From positions 1-51,009 of the forward strand of contig JAAUQO010000013.1 in the NCBI GenBank assembly GCA_012032775.1: a stretch of 51,009 nt of DNA, written 5' to 3'. Shown piece after piece: positions 37,401-45,359 of the stretch (positions are counted from its first letter, which is position 1; every line of letters begins with the position of its first letter). The notes beneath the pieces were generated by a model. The model searched no databases. It had not been told where the DNA came from and was given only the letters and a program-made list of their open reading frames with translations. The translations under genes and the position numbers were made by a program. This DNA comes from Oscillochloris sp. Lineage in GTDB: Bacteria; Chloroflexota; Chloroflexia; Chloroflexales; Chloroflexaceae.

Positions 37401-37408
37401 CGAGACAT
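31481..37408 (-). CDS. Giant secreted beta-propeller protein with gingipain-like (C25, caspase-fold) protease domain
   Basis: A 1975-residue exported protein. A signal peptide (about 1-30) precedes an N-terminal region with immunoglobulin-like parts. From about 370 to 970 there are BNR/Asp-box repeats (SDDGGLSWQTL, SSDNGLNWKPF, SRTSGRTWQTL) that form one or more propellers. Two CARDB/DUF11-type beta-sandwiches follow (about 990-1190). Residues about 1195-1590 match the gingipain-like peptidase fold: PEVIVLTNRSRM, FIIGGDDVIPGGAYSD, the catalytic-type His at 1458 in LSGHASQY, and the Cys at 1491 in LLLGCHSG. The C-terminus is Ig-like and ends ISLPLRR. GGAGGG precedes the ATG. It is the third gene of the CHAT operon, 18 bp after the dockerin gene. 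I infer a secreted protease or pseudo-protease that binds matrix. Confidence 0.85.
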   Translation of the reverse strand: MSRIYRLPFLLLALVLVLGSLPALGTTVTAQQSEPPAIKAFACTGGTAALDRPLCLIVPVQLPDGVPAWDALVRITFNGRELETLVQQRLNQSVGEAVATLNAGDLGARPGDLVILQVSWGVWEYEQLVALQPDAATSTHILEPVVVGRTASLNHSPIWGTVSRVDNKTPLAGVRVRLYTENGTTPLAESVTDTYEGDPPTFELNPGNIPLDSILRLEAIAVHPENPDEQEVARAYIVWRGNQLFVPLVFGWGCLDDIRIRGGGRILPDSFCLVGVVSDLGVPVADAQVSIEVEGSQALVVTTGNLDALGVPGFAQDIGSLTTGRESTTPVTITAVFDGKFGQIRTTLEGMDVGKSWGVRYEIPLQAERTAAAGLIGGTPGAVALAGSETRTSIYAGLSGGGVVGQATRGEAWLRLVGNTPDSLPSPEVTALAIFGQSNGDDWLLAGTRQGELAFSRTSGRTWQTLAARGAGPITGFAFSPDGDLLYAATRSALLVIPFSGTANPPDGSATTIPLNFTPTDLVVSGGSLFAGSAGGLHMSDDGGLSWQTLRTDPITALALMQLPGTEPELLAGTVTGLFRTTLDGDLWLAEEAMNVAVLGIGSLVDTGVVAVTTVDGFFLQSGGSWEQIAISDTLSDDLPSVGAPDVFDLAVFEAGDTATLYAATATGVFQSSDNGLNWKPFEPAVPTIPVRSIALLPDGEILALTPQALYRSTNNTWVTQSGLPSEALNGALVRVLEPSGYILVGRNASPGGSLLVGRIGETTWQEVSVGLDRGVTAIAVLSDPIAGMEALIATDGDGIFGWRSTEPQSLTPLPQFTTGTGQNERIGAMLVHGSDAECRIIVGTFGTPGRIAHRPCDLTSIWQPATISESSPAAIHSLAAVSATSDTIFAATSDGILKGTLAQGWAPFFGRPMRPNTLLAPVNYDTRRQLLAGGPQSGILLLSDTSPDVMARLDAPQVVRGGEVMTYTVRLTNQGLLPVSSYQATLVLPNTFVTLEPADQPLTWSGSLSASGQFSTTVTVRVARDVAPPNRIEALLEVDQTQGEQFVQNNRSTARTSLNYRSGSDLAVQIAGQLMSRPGQSASLNIIVRNNGDQGMTAGNSLQLNFPLDVSLPNVPAGATVVGPNQLRWSLPAFAALNEQVYRVTYQLPDDVSNNAPLEVAAVLEMLPGNDDREVRNNQAKARLSITPLTPEVIVLTNRSRMALDDTARKALSDYLEVSNGIELALDAEGSCRSTSATPLACRYKAFDDARSDLADLMAKPNVRLTDMQANAARVNTARDQLISTIKSRITTLRNSFNPRPKHFFIIGGDDVIPGGAYSDSLPQNQDLKPEADHARSLDPFDSQFSALITNRYLSDRTYRSMDQGLSVGRQPGSADELTAVLNLYVDLNGQLFISRGLVAGNAGNLTANVQRDICNLLTAYQLPLPIGVQCSALQEGVAAQLSGLNAGNILASLSGHASQYQLADLKSDQIATHFGDAESASNMLLLLGCHSGLVPNLGPDDLPSLVEGFARFGQPTFGYTAFAYAVDSDGESPTKTVYSERLQALLVLRLLSVTGETPSTLGEVLAAALADYPTYSSAQNDPLSVKTLDTMTLYGPPDYDIIVPTLQAQPNRDSSSSPVLSQSVTETPTSLSIAPTYTEQRFPQGSIYVASLSSDEPIQLMAVGQTVQPGARVQLPDQVTGALLVGGRYRDIPQTDPVIVRAAPLGLADAGYVEPAYNGGMYDWASPGALHQDADNIRWLSMPLGQWAPRDSVQRLFDHIDVRLLTSGNASQPVVPAINSVKTTRLSDGRTRVTVSASSNATLVELVIYEAGIIRVVPLSQASSTWSATLNMLPDARFLIQAASSTGGVRFDTNRDRLYRPQAPVSTASLQIEPVSGNWNYPVAFEITNTGQESIELQWLLDCWNPWQMRGVCGDFSGATTLAAGESVTKGLGMVCAWWQLDLEYGQGKVWGGIAEMPPACSGARTISLPLRR

Positions 37409-37426
37409 AGCACGACCCTCCTGTAA

Positions 37427-39226
37427 TTATGGGCAGCGGTCGCCCTGGTGACGGATCATCCACTGAAGATCCGCAGCATCAATGACTTTGTCGGCGTTGA
37501 TGTCGAGCACAGCCGTATAACCTTGATCGCCCACCCTCAACCCCTGGGCAAGCTCCACCGCAGCGACATCATCGGCGGCAATCGCACCGTCGGCCGTGAT
37601 GTCACCTGGGAGCCCAACTTGAAAAATGAGCGTATCCGGTTCGCTCGCCAGGTCGGCGTTATCATAGGCAGTGACCGTAAACGTGATGGTGCGGCATGGC
37701 GAGGTGAGCGACACACTTGACGACTCAAGGAGTTGCTGATTCACCAGTGTCTCCACCGGGCGCCCGCTGATTTGGCGAGTGAGGGTGTAGCCGGCGATAC
37801 CGCTGCCGTCAGGGCCGTCGCTGCCCACCCATTGCAGCAGTGGATTGTGGCCATAAGGAACATTCGTCGCTGCCGGCTCGACAAAACTCACTGTTGGCGG
37901 GGTGCTGTCGGTGATAAAGCTAATGTACTCGCGGCGTGTGCTGACCAGATTTCCCCCATTGTTATAACACTGGAGAAAGCTGCCTTGTACCCGCGCATAG
38001 TTGCCTCCGCTTATATCTGAATGAAATGACACCCATGTGCCGGTTACATCTTGTTCGGTCACGATCCCTCCCCAACAGGCCTCGCTACTACCTGTTGGAT
38101 AGAGGATAAGAAGATCGCCGACTGCCGCCATAGTATCCGAATTGAAACGCCGGGTAGGGAGGGTATCTAGCACCGACAACATAGCATTCGGGTCACCCGA
38201 TCTACTTGGATGGTAGCGGTACCAGCTATTCAGGCGATTACAACGCGGGATAAGCGTGCCATCAGCATAAGCCAGGCTGCCTTCAAACAAAGCACAGGCA
38301 ACAAAATGCACTGCATCAGCCCGTGTCGGATTAGAAACACTGGGAAATTTAGGATCTGAGCTACAGATTACATCATATTTATCTTTCTCAGGGTCGGGTC
38401 GATCCTCAAGGAGATATGTATAGATGTAGCAATTATCGCGGTTGGTGAGCAAATTACGGTAATTGCGCGCATACTGTGCCGCCGCCTCGAGGTTGTAGCG
38501 CACCACCGTCGCAGATTGGCTGAGCGTTACATCGGCACTGGCTGGTATCGGCGCTGCTGTTCGCCGAACGCCGCCGATATCGAGCAGTGGCAACCAGAGC
38601 TTGAACGCCGATTCAGGCTCGGGCTCGTTGCCGGGAAGCGCCGGTGCTTCTGCGGGACGAAGCTCCAGGGTGCCGAGCATCTGTGCCAGAATCTGCGCTT
38701 TCGCCGCCGGGTCATCGTAGAGGAATGACGGAAAGCGCATCCAGAACAGCACGTCCTGGTATTCAATCAGCAGATGTTGTTCCGCGCGATCAGCGGCGCT
38801 GAAGAGCATGCCGTCGTAATCACCAACGCTTACTGCCCGCTCGGTGAAACCGGCCAGACGTAGATCAGCCCGCACATCATCAGGAGCAGGAACCGCCGGG
38901 TTAGCTGTGCGCGTCAGGCTCAGGCCAAGCATCAGCGGTGCCGACCAGTCTTCGGATTGACAACCGGCACGGGCGGGCTCAGGGCAGGTTTCAGCAGCAA
39001 AGCCGGCCTGATGAACCCCTGCGATCCCATAGTTCGGGCCGGCATTTACCAGGCCGGGTGGCAGCCGCAGCCGCAATCCTTCACCTTGATAATCCGGCCA
39101 CGTATTAGTTGCAGCTGTAGGGATAGCCGCCAGATCTTCCGAAGCACTACGCGTGATCAATGGCAATACCAGTACCGTGAGCAGTCCGGCGACAAACAAG
39201 GCGGACAACCGTAATCGACCTGCCAT
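37427..39226 (-). CDS. Secreted amidase-like protein with FN3-like and dockerin modules
   Basis: The 599-residue protein starts with a signal peptide (LSALFVAGLLTVLVLPLI). A central domain, about 240-430, resembles the amidase_6 family (VRYNLEAAAQYARNYRN, then AVGDLLILYP and GGIVTEQD...WVSFHSDI). The usual nucleophile motif DCTNF reads DAVHF here (about 304), so catalysis is doubtful. An FN3-like domain follows, then a C-terminal dockerin with two calcium loops (DITADGAIAADD and DINADKVIDAAD). The same tail occurs in the divergent gene at 42817. An AGGAG site supports the ATG at 39226. It lies between the CHAT gene (64 bp) and the gingipain-like gene (18 bp), one operon. Confidence 0.82.
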   Translation of the reverse strand: MAGRLRLSALFVAGLLTVLVLPLITRSASEDLAAIPTAATNTWPDYQGEGLRLRLPPGLVNAGPNYGIAGVHQAGFAAETCPEPARAGCQSEDWSAPLMLGLSLTRTANPAVPAPDDVRADLRLAGFTERAVSVGDYDGMLFSAADRAEQHLLIEYQDVLFWMRFPSFLYDDPAAKAQILAQMLGTLELRPAEAPALPGNEPEPESAFKLWLPLLDIGGVRRTAAPIPASADVTLSQSATVVRYNLEAAAQYARNYRNLLTNRDNCYIYTYLLEDRPDPEKDKYDVICSSDPKFPSVSNPTRADAVHFVACALFEGSLAYADGTLIPRCNRLNSWYRYHPSRSGDPNAMLSVLDTLPTRRFNSDTMAAVGDLLILYPTGSSEACWGGIVTEQDVTGTWVSFHSDISGGNYARVQGSFLQCYNNGGNLVSTRREYISFITDSTPPTVSFVEPAATNVPYGHNPLLQWVGSDGPDGSGIAGYTLTRQISGRPVETLVNQQLLESSSVSLTSPCRTITFTVTAYDNADLASEPDTLIFQVGLPGDITADGAIAADDVAAVELAQGLRVGDQGYTAVLDINADKVIDAADLQWMIRHQGDRCP

Positions 39227-39290
39227 AACCTCATCTCCTGGGCGATCGCGGAAGGCACCGTTCCGACAGCGAGCAGTTGCTGGATGGGTC

Positions 39291-42200
39291 TCAATCCAAA
39301 TGAAGGCGTTTGCAAATATCAATCGCTGCGATAGTTTCCTGGTTCGTAGCCGGATCACGGGTTAAGGTGACTTGCAACAATTGGTGGATCAACGGCTCTA
39401 GTTCCGCCACGCGGCCTTTTTCCCAATAAGAAGTAAATTCCTCATCGGAAAGTTGTGTGCGCAGTTGCGCGATCCGCCCACGTTGTTTCTGTTCCTCATC
39501 ACTTGGAAGCGGTTCACCGGTTTTTTCGCGCAGGCGTGCAGCCACACCATACAAATAAGCGGCACATTGCGGTAAGGTGGAGTAAAGCATGACCCCGCCC
39601 AGGCCTTCGAAGCAGGATTGGAGGCCCTGGAAACTGTAAACTTCGTTGAGTTTGCGCAAGCTGTTAATGAATGCGGCGGCAGTTTCTTCAAGCCGGCCAT
39701 CTTCAAGTTCAAGCCATCCCAGGTGATCGTAGGCAATCGCCTCGCCCCACGGGTACTGTTGATCGCGGGCTTCAGCCACACTTGTCACGATCAACTTCCT
39801 GGCTTCATCCACTCTTCCAAGATAAGAGAGCGTTATTCCCTTGTATACGCGGTAGTTAATGAAGTCTTCAATATTGTGCTTGGGATCAAACAGAGCCAGG
39901 GCTGTCGTAAAATGCTCGAGTGCCGGCTCATAAGCTTTGGTATCCAAGTCAACTTTTCCGAGATTACCCATAACAACGGCTATCCTGTAGTCATCTTCAA
40001 GTTTGTAAAAAAGCGCCAGGCTTTCCTGCATACTGTCCCGCGCATTATCGTAATCGCCGAGCATCGAGAACGATTCGCCGAGATTGTTGTTCGCTCTGGC
40101 GCGCAGTAAAATGTCTTCCGTTCGCATGGCGACATCCCATGCAGCCTTGAAATAGGTGTGGGCCTCCTGCATATCGCCCTCGCTCCGCGTCAGGCTACCG
40201 GCACCGGTCAACACCTCAAAGTAATCTTTACGATCGACAAGGTTCTCCGACGGGGAGATATCAAGAATATGCTGAAGTAACTTCTTCCCTTCACCAAACA
40301 GCCCGGCAGACTCCCAATAACGCCACAGCAAGGCTCCGAACTGTAGCGCCATTGCTGCGTTACCGGATTGAGTAGCCCACTCCAGGGCAAGCCGTGGGTT
40401 GGGATATACCGCATCAATGGAAGCATTCCCACCGTCCTTAATGATTTTTAAATAGTATTCTGCATGGCGTTTTCTAGGCTCATGAGGCACCCGGCTTTGC
40501 AAGAAGGCACCAATGGTACTATGCATTGTGAAATGGCTTGTTTTGAGATCGTAGTTTATCAACCCACTACGAAGAAGCGAGCTTTTCCACTGTGTCATCA
40601 ATACTCTAGAACTGTTCCAGATATCTTCCATCGCTTCTGATGTCCAAGAATTCGGTTCCGCACCGAAAACGCCAAGTGCAGCAACCGCATTTCGAACGGA
40701 ATTATCCCCAAGTGCTTCAAAACTTCGATTAATAATTGCATCAAGGGTGATAGAGCCGGGTACTAGTTCCGGACGTTCTTGATCTCCATCAACAACCTCA
40801 ATATATTCTGTCCACGATCTCAAAAATGTAGCAACCGGGTAATTCTCATCTTTGTGCAAAAAGATTAAGCGGGCAACCAATCTAATTGCCAAGGGTAAAT
40901 ACTCTATGGCCTGTAGGAGTAGCCGCGTTGATCGTGGCTCACGGGCGACACAATTCACGGCTTGATGGTTAAAGCCTTCTTGTCCAAATTCGATTGAGAT
41001 ACACTGGTCTAACAGTTCAAGGGCATCGTGTTCATCTAGTGGTTGAAGGATGAAATGAGCGCTGCGTTTGGGCAACTTTTGCGCCATTTCATAGCTACGA
41101 GTGCTAAACAGTAGGCGATTACGGCCTGATACTGCCTCCATCAATTTTAGAGCGATGCTGCGACTCTCGCCGTCCCATACATCATCGATAATCACCAGGA
41201 TAACTCGGTTGGACAATGCGTTCGTGAACGCTTCGAGCGAATCCTCATAATTCTTTACCCTGAGCAGTTTAAGCCATCCCTTGAGCACATTTTCTAACAC
41301 TGGGCGCGGGCCAAGCTCGCTGTAGAGCACACCATCGAAAAAGTGCGCGCGCACAAAGAGATTCTGCCCGACGCTGCGTAGGAGATCGGTCTTACCTGAA
41401 CCTGGAACACCGCTAACGGTGACGGCAGTCTCAGTAGTAGGTTTCTTGAGCGCTTGAATGATCGCTTTTTGTACGGCATCCTGGCCATAAAGTTGATTGG
41501 CTTGCGGGCGCTTTGTGCATTGTGGAACTGTCTGTTTTAGCAGGTTACGCCATAGGCGACTATTTGGAACGCCGGTAAAGAGAACGATTTGCCACCAGTC
41601 TGCGGGGTTAAGGTAACCGCGTGCGACGGACAGGGCGAGATCAACGCGTCCATCCTCGACGAGGGAATCGAAGAAAGGCGGCATCAACGCTGTGACCGAT
41701 TGACGGGCGATTTTTCCGCGCATCGCAATCACGGCCGGAATGCCGGCCTGAATCAGGCCCGGGCCGAGCGAGCTAAAAAGGCCATCAACCGCGGCCCCGG
41801 CACCCTCACAGGCTGCAAGTACGATCAATTGCGGTTTCCACGATAAGCCCTTAATCATGGCAATAAACTCATCGTCCGATACACGTTCTGTTTTTCCGTC
41901 GCTGCTTTCCAGAAATAGATAGCTTTTACCATTGACTTGTTGCCCATGGCAGAGGAGGTAGAGGATGGTCGCCTGATCATTCACCAGGCTTCGCATGAGA
42001 TTAGCCGGATTAGTAGGTTCGCCGAGCAGCGAACGTGGCACCTGGGAGAGGTAGTTTCCTTCAAGCAATTGAAGCTCGGTCTTACGATCGATCACCGTAA
42101 GCGTATATTTTTCAAGATCATCAGGGTTTGCAACGGCAACAAGCATATGCGGAGCGAGATCTTCTGGGACGACACTCTTTATTTCTTGCTCAATATAGCG

Positions 42201-42626
42201 GCTAAAGAGGGCTCGTTGGCTTGCAGCCAGATAGATCGGTTGCGATGCTCTAGGGTCACACAGAAGTTCCCATAAGAAATCATGCAATGCCGGTGAACCG
42301 TCGATGCACAGGCGTAGATGAACGGATCGCTGTTCGATCTGCTGCCAGGCCATATCCCAGCCGGAACGCATAACGGGATCACTGAAGAGCATCGTGGTAA
42401 GGAGTGCAGCATAAGCCGAGGCATCCGGCATCTGCTCCTTCAATTTCTCTTGATCAAAATGCGCAATGGCGTCTTTTGTGAGTTGGACAGCTACTGCATC
42501 GCCGGCCTCAAAGAGATTGAGTGAAACACAACAGTGGTAGCACATAGATGATGGTTGGGCTACCTGGCGAATCGTCAATTCTAGAGTTGCTAACTCGGTC
42601 TGAATGATACCTGATGGCCCACTCAT
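39291..42626 (-). CDS. CHAT protease - NB-ARC - TPR protein (STAND family)
   Basis: The 1111-residue cytoplasmic protein has three parts. An N-terminal CHAT caspase-fold domain (about 1-340) has the catalytic His227 in LLCHGQQ and Cys273 in VLAACEGAG. A central NB-ARC STAND ATPase (about 375-700) has Walker A GVPGSGKTD, Walker B VILVIIDDVWD, RNRLLFSTRS and EYLPLAIRLVARL. Then come C-terminal tetratricopeptide repeats (about 790-1050, e.g. RARANNNLGESFSMLGDYDN). STAND proteins of this type sense a trigger through the repeats, oligomerise with ATP and unleash the effector protease. It is first in the operon and divergent from the glycine-rich dockerin gene. Both catalytic residues are present, so an active protease is likely. 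Confidence 0.92.
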   Translation of the reverse strand: MSGPSGIIQTELATLELTIRQVAQPSSMCYHCCVSLNLFEAGDAVAVQLTKDAIAHFDQEKLKEQMPDASAYAALLTTMLFSDPVMRSGWDMAWQQIEQRSVHLRLCIDGSPALHDFLWELLCDPRASQPIYLAASQRALFSRYIEQEIKSVVPEDLAPHMLVAVANPDDLEKYTLTVIDRKTELQLLEGNYLSQVPRSLLGEPTNPANLMRSLVNDQATILYLLCHGQQVNGKSYLFLESSDGKTERVSDDEFIAMIKGLSWKPQLIVLAACEGAGAAVDGLFSSLGPGLIQAGIPAVIAMRGKIARQSVTALMPPFFDSLVEDGRVDLALSVARGYLNPADWWQIVLFTGVPNSRLWRNLLKQTVPQCTKRPQANQLYGQDAVQKAIIQALKKPTTETAVTVSGVPGSGKTDLLRSVGQNLFVRAHFFDGVLYSELGPRPVLENVLKGWLKLLRVKNYEDSLEAFTNALSNRVILVIIDDVWDGESRSIALKLMEAVSGRNRLLFSTRSYEMAQKLPKRSAHFILQPLDEHDALELLDQCISIEFGQEGFNHQAVNCVAREPRSTRLLLQAIEYLPLAIRLVARLIFLHKDENYPVATFLRSWTEYIEVVDGDQERPELVPGSITLDAIINRSFEALGDNSVRNAVAALGVFGAEPNSWTSEAMEDIWNSSRVLMTQWKSSLLRSGLINYDLKTSHFTMHSTIGAFLQSRVPHEPRKRHAEYYLKIIKDGGNASIDAVYPNPRLALEWATQSGNAAMALQFGALLWRYWESAGLFGEGKKLLQHILDISPSENLVDRKDYFEVLTGAGSLTRSEGDMQEAHTYFKAAWDVAMRTEDILLRARANNNLGESFSMLGDYDNARDSMQESLALFYKLEDDYRIAVVMGNLGKVDLDTKAYEPALEHFTTALALFDPKHNIEDFINYRVYKGITLSYLGRVDEARKLIVTSVAEARDQQYPWGEAIAYDHLGWLELEDGRLEETAAAFINSLRKLNEVYSFQGLQSCFEGLGGVMLYSTLPQCAAYLYGVAARLREKTGEPLPSDEEQKQRGRIAQLRTQLSDEEFTSYWEKGRVAELEPLIHQLLQVTLTRDPATNQETIAAIDICKRLHLD

Positions 42627-42816
42627 ATGTGCCTCTCTAGTAGATGTAAATTGATTGACCCGAACATTATGATGGACGATACTGAGAATACATCTTTTTA
42701 GAACTTCAGATCAAGTAACATTTTTGTTATGTTGTGACTGTCAAGTGAGATGTAGAATAGCTGATAACAGATCGCCCTTAGTTCACCTAAAGACAGAATA
42801 CGTAAGGAGGAGCACT

Positions 42817-45036
42817 ATGTGGCGTCACGCTCTTACAGCACCGATTATTCTGGTGGGTGTCATACTCCTAATCACTGCTCTCATCTCACCAAGACTCTCA
42901 TCGATTTTGGCACCGGCAACGCCTTCACAGGCAGCAGCGGGAGTAACCGGAATCTCCCGCTTCGGCAATGGAGAAGCCGATCTTTTCGTGCGATCAGGCG
43001 AATCACTTGTACTTAATCAGGTTCACGCGCCTGTTACAGCTTCAGGATTGAGCGTGACGCTTCTCGCCGATGCTGCATTTGCTGATGGGGATATGGTGCT
43101 GCTGTACCAGTCCCAGGGAGTCGGTGCCGGGAATGGAGAGTTCAATCGCATTGTAGCCATTAATGGTTTGACCTGGACACTGGAACAGCCGTTACGCCAT
43201 CAGTATCAGAGTGGGGGCACCAATTCCGCCCAAGCAGTGCGAGTCGAACAATTTCGTAATGTTCAGGTTGATGCTGCCGCCACCCTCACCGCCCCGGCCT
43301 GGGATGGTGATAGCGGAGGGATGCTGGTCTTTCTTACGTCAGGTGAAGTTGATATTCGCGGCTTTCTTGATATGCGAGGAAAGGGTTTTTACGGCGGTTT
43401 TGGGAACGGGAGTGGTGTGCATTTAGGCAATTTTTGCCCCTTTCGGCAATCTCAACAAGGTCATTCAGCACAGGGTAGTGGTCAGTGCGCTCAATCGGCT
43501 AATCAGGGCGGCGGTGGGGGGGGCACACATGGCCCAAGTGGTCCGCATTGGGGCGGTGGTGGTGGCGGTGGTCATGCTACAACCGGTGCATCAGGTAATG
43601 GCCCTCGTCCTGGTTCAGGAGGATTACCCTACGCAGAGCCGGGAAGCGGCAAAATTTATCTCGGTGCCGGCGGGGGTGGTGGTGCTTGGGAAACTAATCC
43701 GTATGGTGGCGGGCGGCAAACGATCGAAGACGGCAATGATGACGCGGGTCGGGGCGGCGGTGTGATATGGGTTCAAGCCGATACAATTCGCCAACTAAAC
43801 GCAGCAGTTGACGGCTGGCGAGGAGGAAGTTCCGTCAACCCGGTCTTCGGTGGTTATGGCGGCGGTGGCGGCGCCGGCGGAACCATTAAGTTAGTGGCCG
43901 ACACGGTAAACCTCGTCAATTTCAGCCTCGCAGGCGGCGCCGGCGGACGGGGAAGACTTGGGAACGGTGGTAGCGGCGGCATAGGCGTTGCCCGGGTCGA
44001 GACATGCAGTACCCCGCCGATTATCCCTGGAGCAAGTGTCGCACAAATTGACTGCGTTCCGCCGGTAGCGTATTACACCACGAGCATCGACCCGCGAGTT
44101 CGCTTCGGTGAGCCACTCACAATCACCTGGGACGCCGTTGATGACTCTAACTCGGCTGTCAATAGGTTCACGCTTCTTCAAGCAACCGACGACGAAACCT
44201 ATGTTGATGCGCTTCGTGGCTCAACCGAGCAAAGCTACTTGCTTCTGCCCGATCAAGCATGTCGTGTTCTGTCATTTGAACTAACGGCAGAAGATGACGG
44301 AGGTAATACCAGCGAAGCAGTGCTTGGGCAACTGCAAGTTAGCTTACAAGGGGACTTTGATGCATCTGGAGGTATTGATACTGATGATCTAGCAATAGTC
44401 GCTGCGCTCGACAGTGTACGGGCTGAAGATCCTGAGTATGTTGCATGGATGGATGTGAATAGTGACGGCAGTATCGACGCAGCCGATATCGCCTGGATCC
44501 AGATGCGCGTCGGCGACACCTGTCCTACCGTCAACCTGAGCCCTATCACTGCGCCTTCTCCCCTTCCGGTTATAAATCCAACCCCAGTCGATCCACAGCC
44601 ATCCGGCACAGGATCGATCGTAAGTCTGATTACCCCGCAGGAAGGCGGAAGAGTGGCGGTTGATAGTACAACTGAACTGATATTTCCTCCCGACGCTGTG
44701 GATGCTCCAACCCAGATCGTGCTTGAAAAACCGGCTTCCATACTGCAAGCGACGGATCCCATCAGCACGGGCTTCAGCATTAAGGCGACTTCACTTACCG
44801 GCGGATCGATCGCTCAGTTCAATCAACCTTATACCTTGCAATTCAACTTGCGTTCAGCGCAAGATCGACCACAAGTGAGTTACTGGGATGTGCCGACAAC
44901 TACCTGGCTGCAAGCCTCGATATCCATAAATTCGGAAAGTATGCAAGCATTCGGCATGCTTGAGCAGGCAACAACCATTGTTATCACATCACAGCAGGAA
45001 AATACACTCTACTTGCCTTTACTCCTTCGTGAGTAG
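42817..45036 (+). CDS. Secreted glycine-rich protein with FN3-like and dockerin modules
   Basis: The 739-residue exported protein starts with a signal peptide (ALTAPIILVGVILLITALI). A beta-rich domain (about 50-225) precedes two glycine-rich segments (about 229-295 and 346-388) like those of structural or adhesive proteins. An FN3-like domain (about 413-510) and a dockerin (about 511-572; GDFDASGGIDTDD and DVNSDGSIDAADIAW) follow, matching the tail of the gene at 37427. A proline-rich linker and a C-terminal domain end in LYLPLLLRE. AAGGAGG precedes the ATG at 42817; an earlier start is unlikely. It is divergent from the CHAT operon and probably part of the same extracellular system. Confidence 0.85.
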   Translation: MWRHALTAPIILVGVILLITALISPRLSSILAPATPSQAAAGVTGISRFGNGEADLFVRSGESLVLNQVHAPVTASGLSVTLLADAAFADGDMVLLYQSQGVGAGNGEFNRIVAINGLTWTLEQPLRHQYQSGGTNSAQAVRVEQFRNVQVDAAATLTAPAWDGDSGGMLVFLTSGEVDIRGFLDMRGKGFYGGFGNGSGVHLGNFCPFRQSQQGHSAQGSGQCAQSANQGGGGGGTHGPSGPHWGGGGGGGHATTGASGNGPRPGSGGLPYAEPGSGKIYLGAGGGGGAWETNPYGGGRQTIEDGNDDAGRGGGVIWVQADTIRQLNAAVDGWRGGSSVNPVFGGYGGGGGAGGTIKLVADTVNLVNFSLAGGAGGRGRLGNGGSGGIGVARVETCSTPPIIPGASVAQIDCVPPVAYYTTSIDPRVRFGEPLTITWDAVDDSNSAVNRFTLLQATDDETYVDALRGSTEQSYLLLPDQACRVLSFELTAEDDGGNTSEAVLGQLQVSLQGDFDASGGIDTDDLAIVAALDSVRAEDPEYVAWMDVNSDGSIDAADIAWIQMRVGDTCPTVNLSPITAPSPLPVINPTPVDPQPSGTGSIVSLITPQEGGRVAVDSTTELIFPPDAVDAPTQIVLEKPASILQATDPISTGFSIKATSLTGGSIAQFNQPYTLQFNLRSAQDRPQVSYWDVPTTTWLQASISINSESMQAFGMLEQATTIVITSQQENTLYLPLLLRE

Positions 45037-45067
45037 AGCGAAACAAAACTTCAGTATCCGCATTTGC

Positions 45068-45094
45068 GCCCAGCTATAGTGTCCATAGCTGGGC
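45068..45094 (+). terminator. Perfect 10-bp hairpin after the glycine-rich gene
   Basis: GCCCAGCTAT and its complement flank a 7-base loop 32 bases past the stop. There is no T-run, so terminator function is plausible but unproven. Confidence 0.5.
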
Positions 45095-45199
45095 CAAATA
45101 CCACTCCGCACGATGAGCGCGCCGGCCCGCGTCGCTGTTATCAGGATGACTGCGAGATCGTGGTGGATGACTATTAGGCCACCGTCGTGGCGCATTACC

Positions 45200-45359
45200 T
45201 CAGGCATCATGAATCTGATCTGGAATACGCGCAAAGTCAGCGTCATTGGTTGCGAGGAAGGAGATCCTTCGCGCTGCAATGATGCAGCGCATAGACCAGG
45301 ATGTCGGCATCCAGCATCACGCGGACGCCGTCAGGGATGGCATTGAGGGGGCGGCTCAT
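45200..45359 (-). pseudogene. Decayed PIN-domain toxin
   Basis: The first 27 codons (VRVMLDADILVYALHH) are the start of a PIN ribonuclease toxin, with the acidic Asp in LDADIL. After AKDLL the frame slips; the typical closing segment ATNDADFARIPD then continues one frame over. The middle, including the other catalytic acids, is deleted. Its ATG overlaps the antitoxin-like stop as ATGA, as in toxin/antitoxin operons. Confidence 0.65.

Noticed and set aside
31481-45036. Cohesin partner for the dockerins
   Set aside because: I searched by eye for cohesin-type domains in the window and found none; any partner must lie elsewhere.
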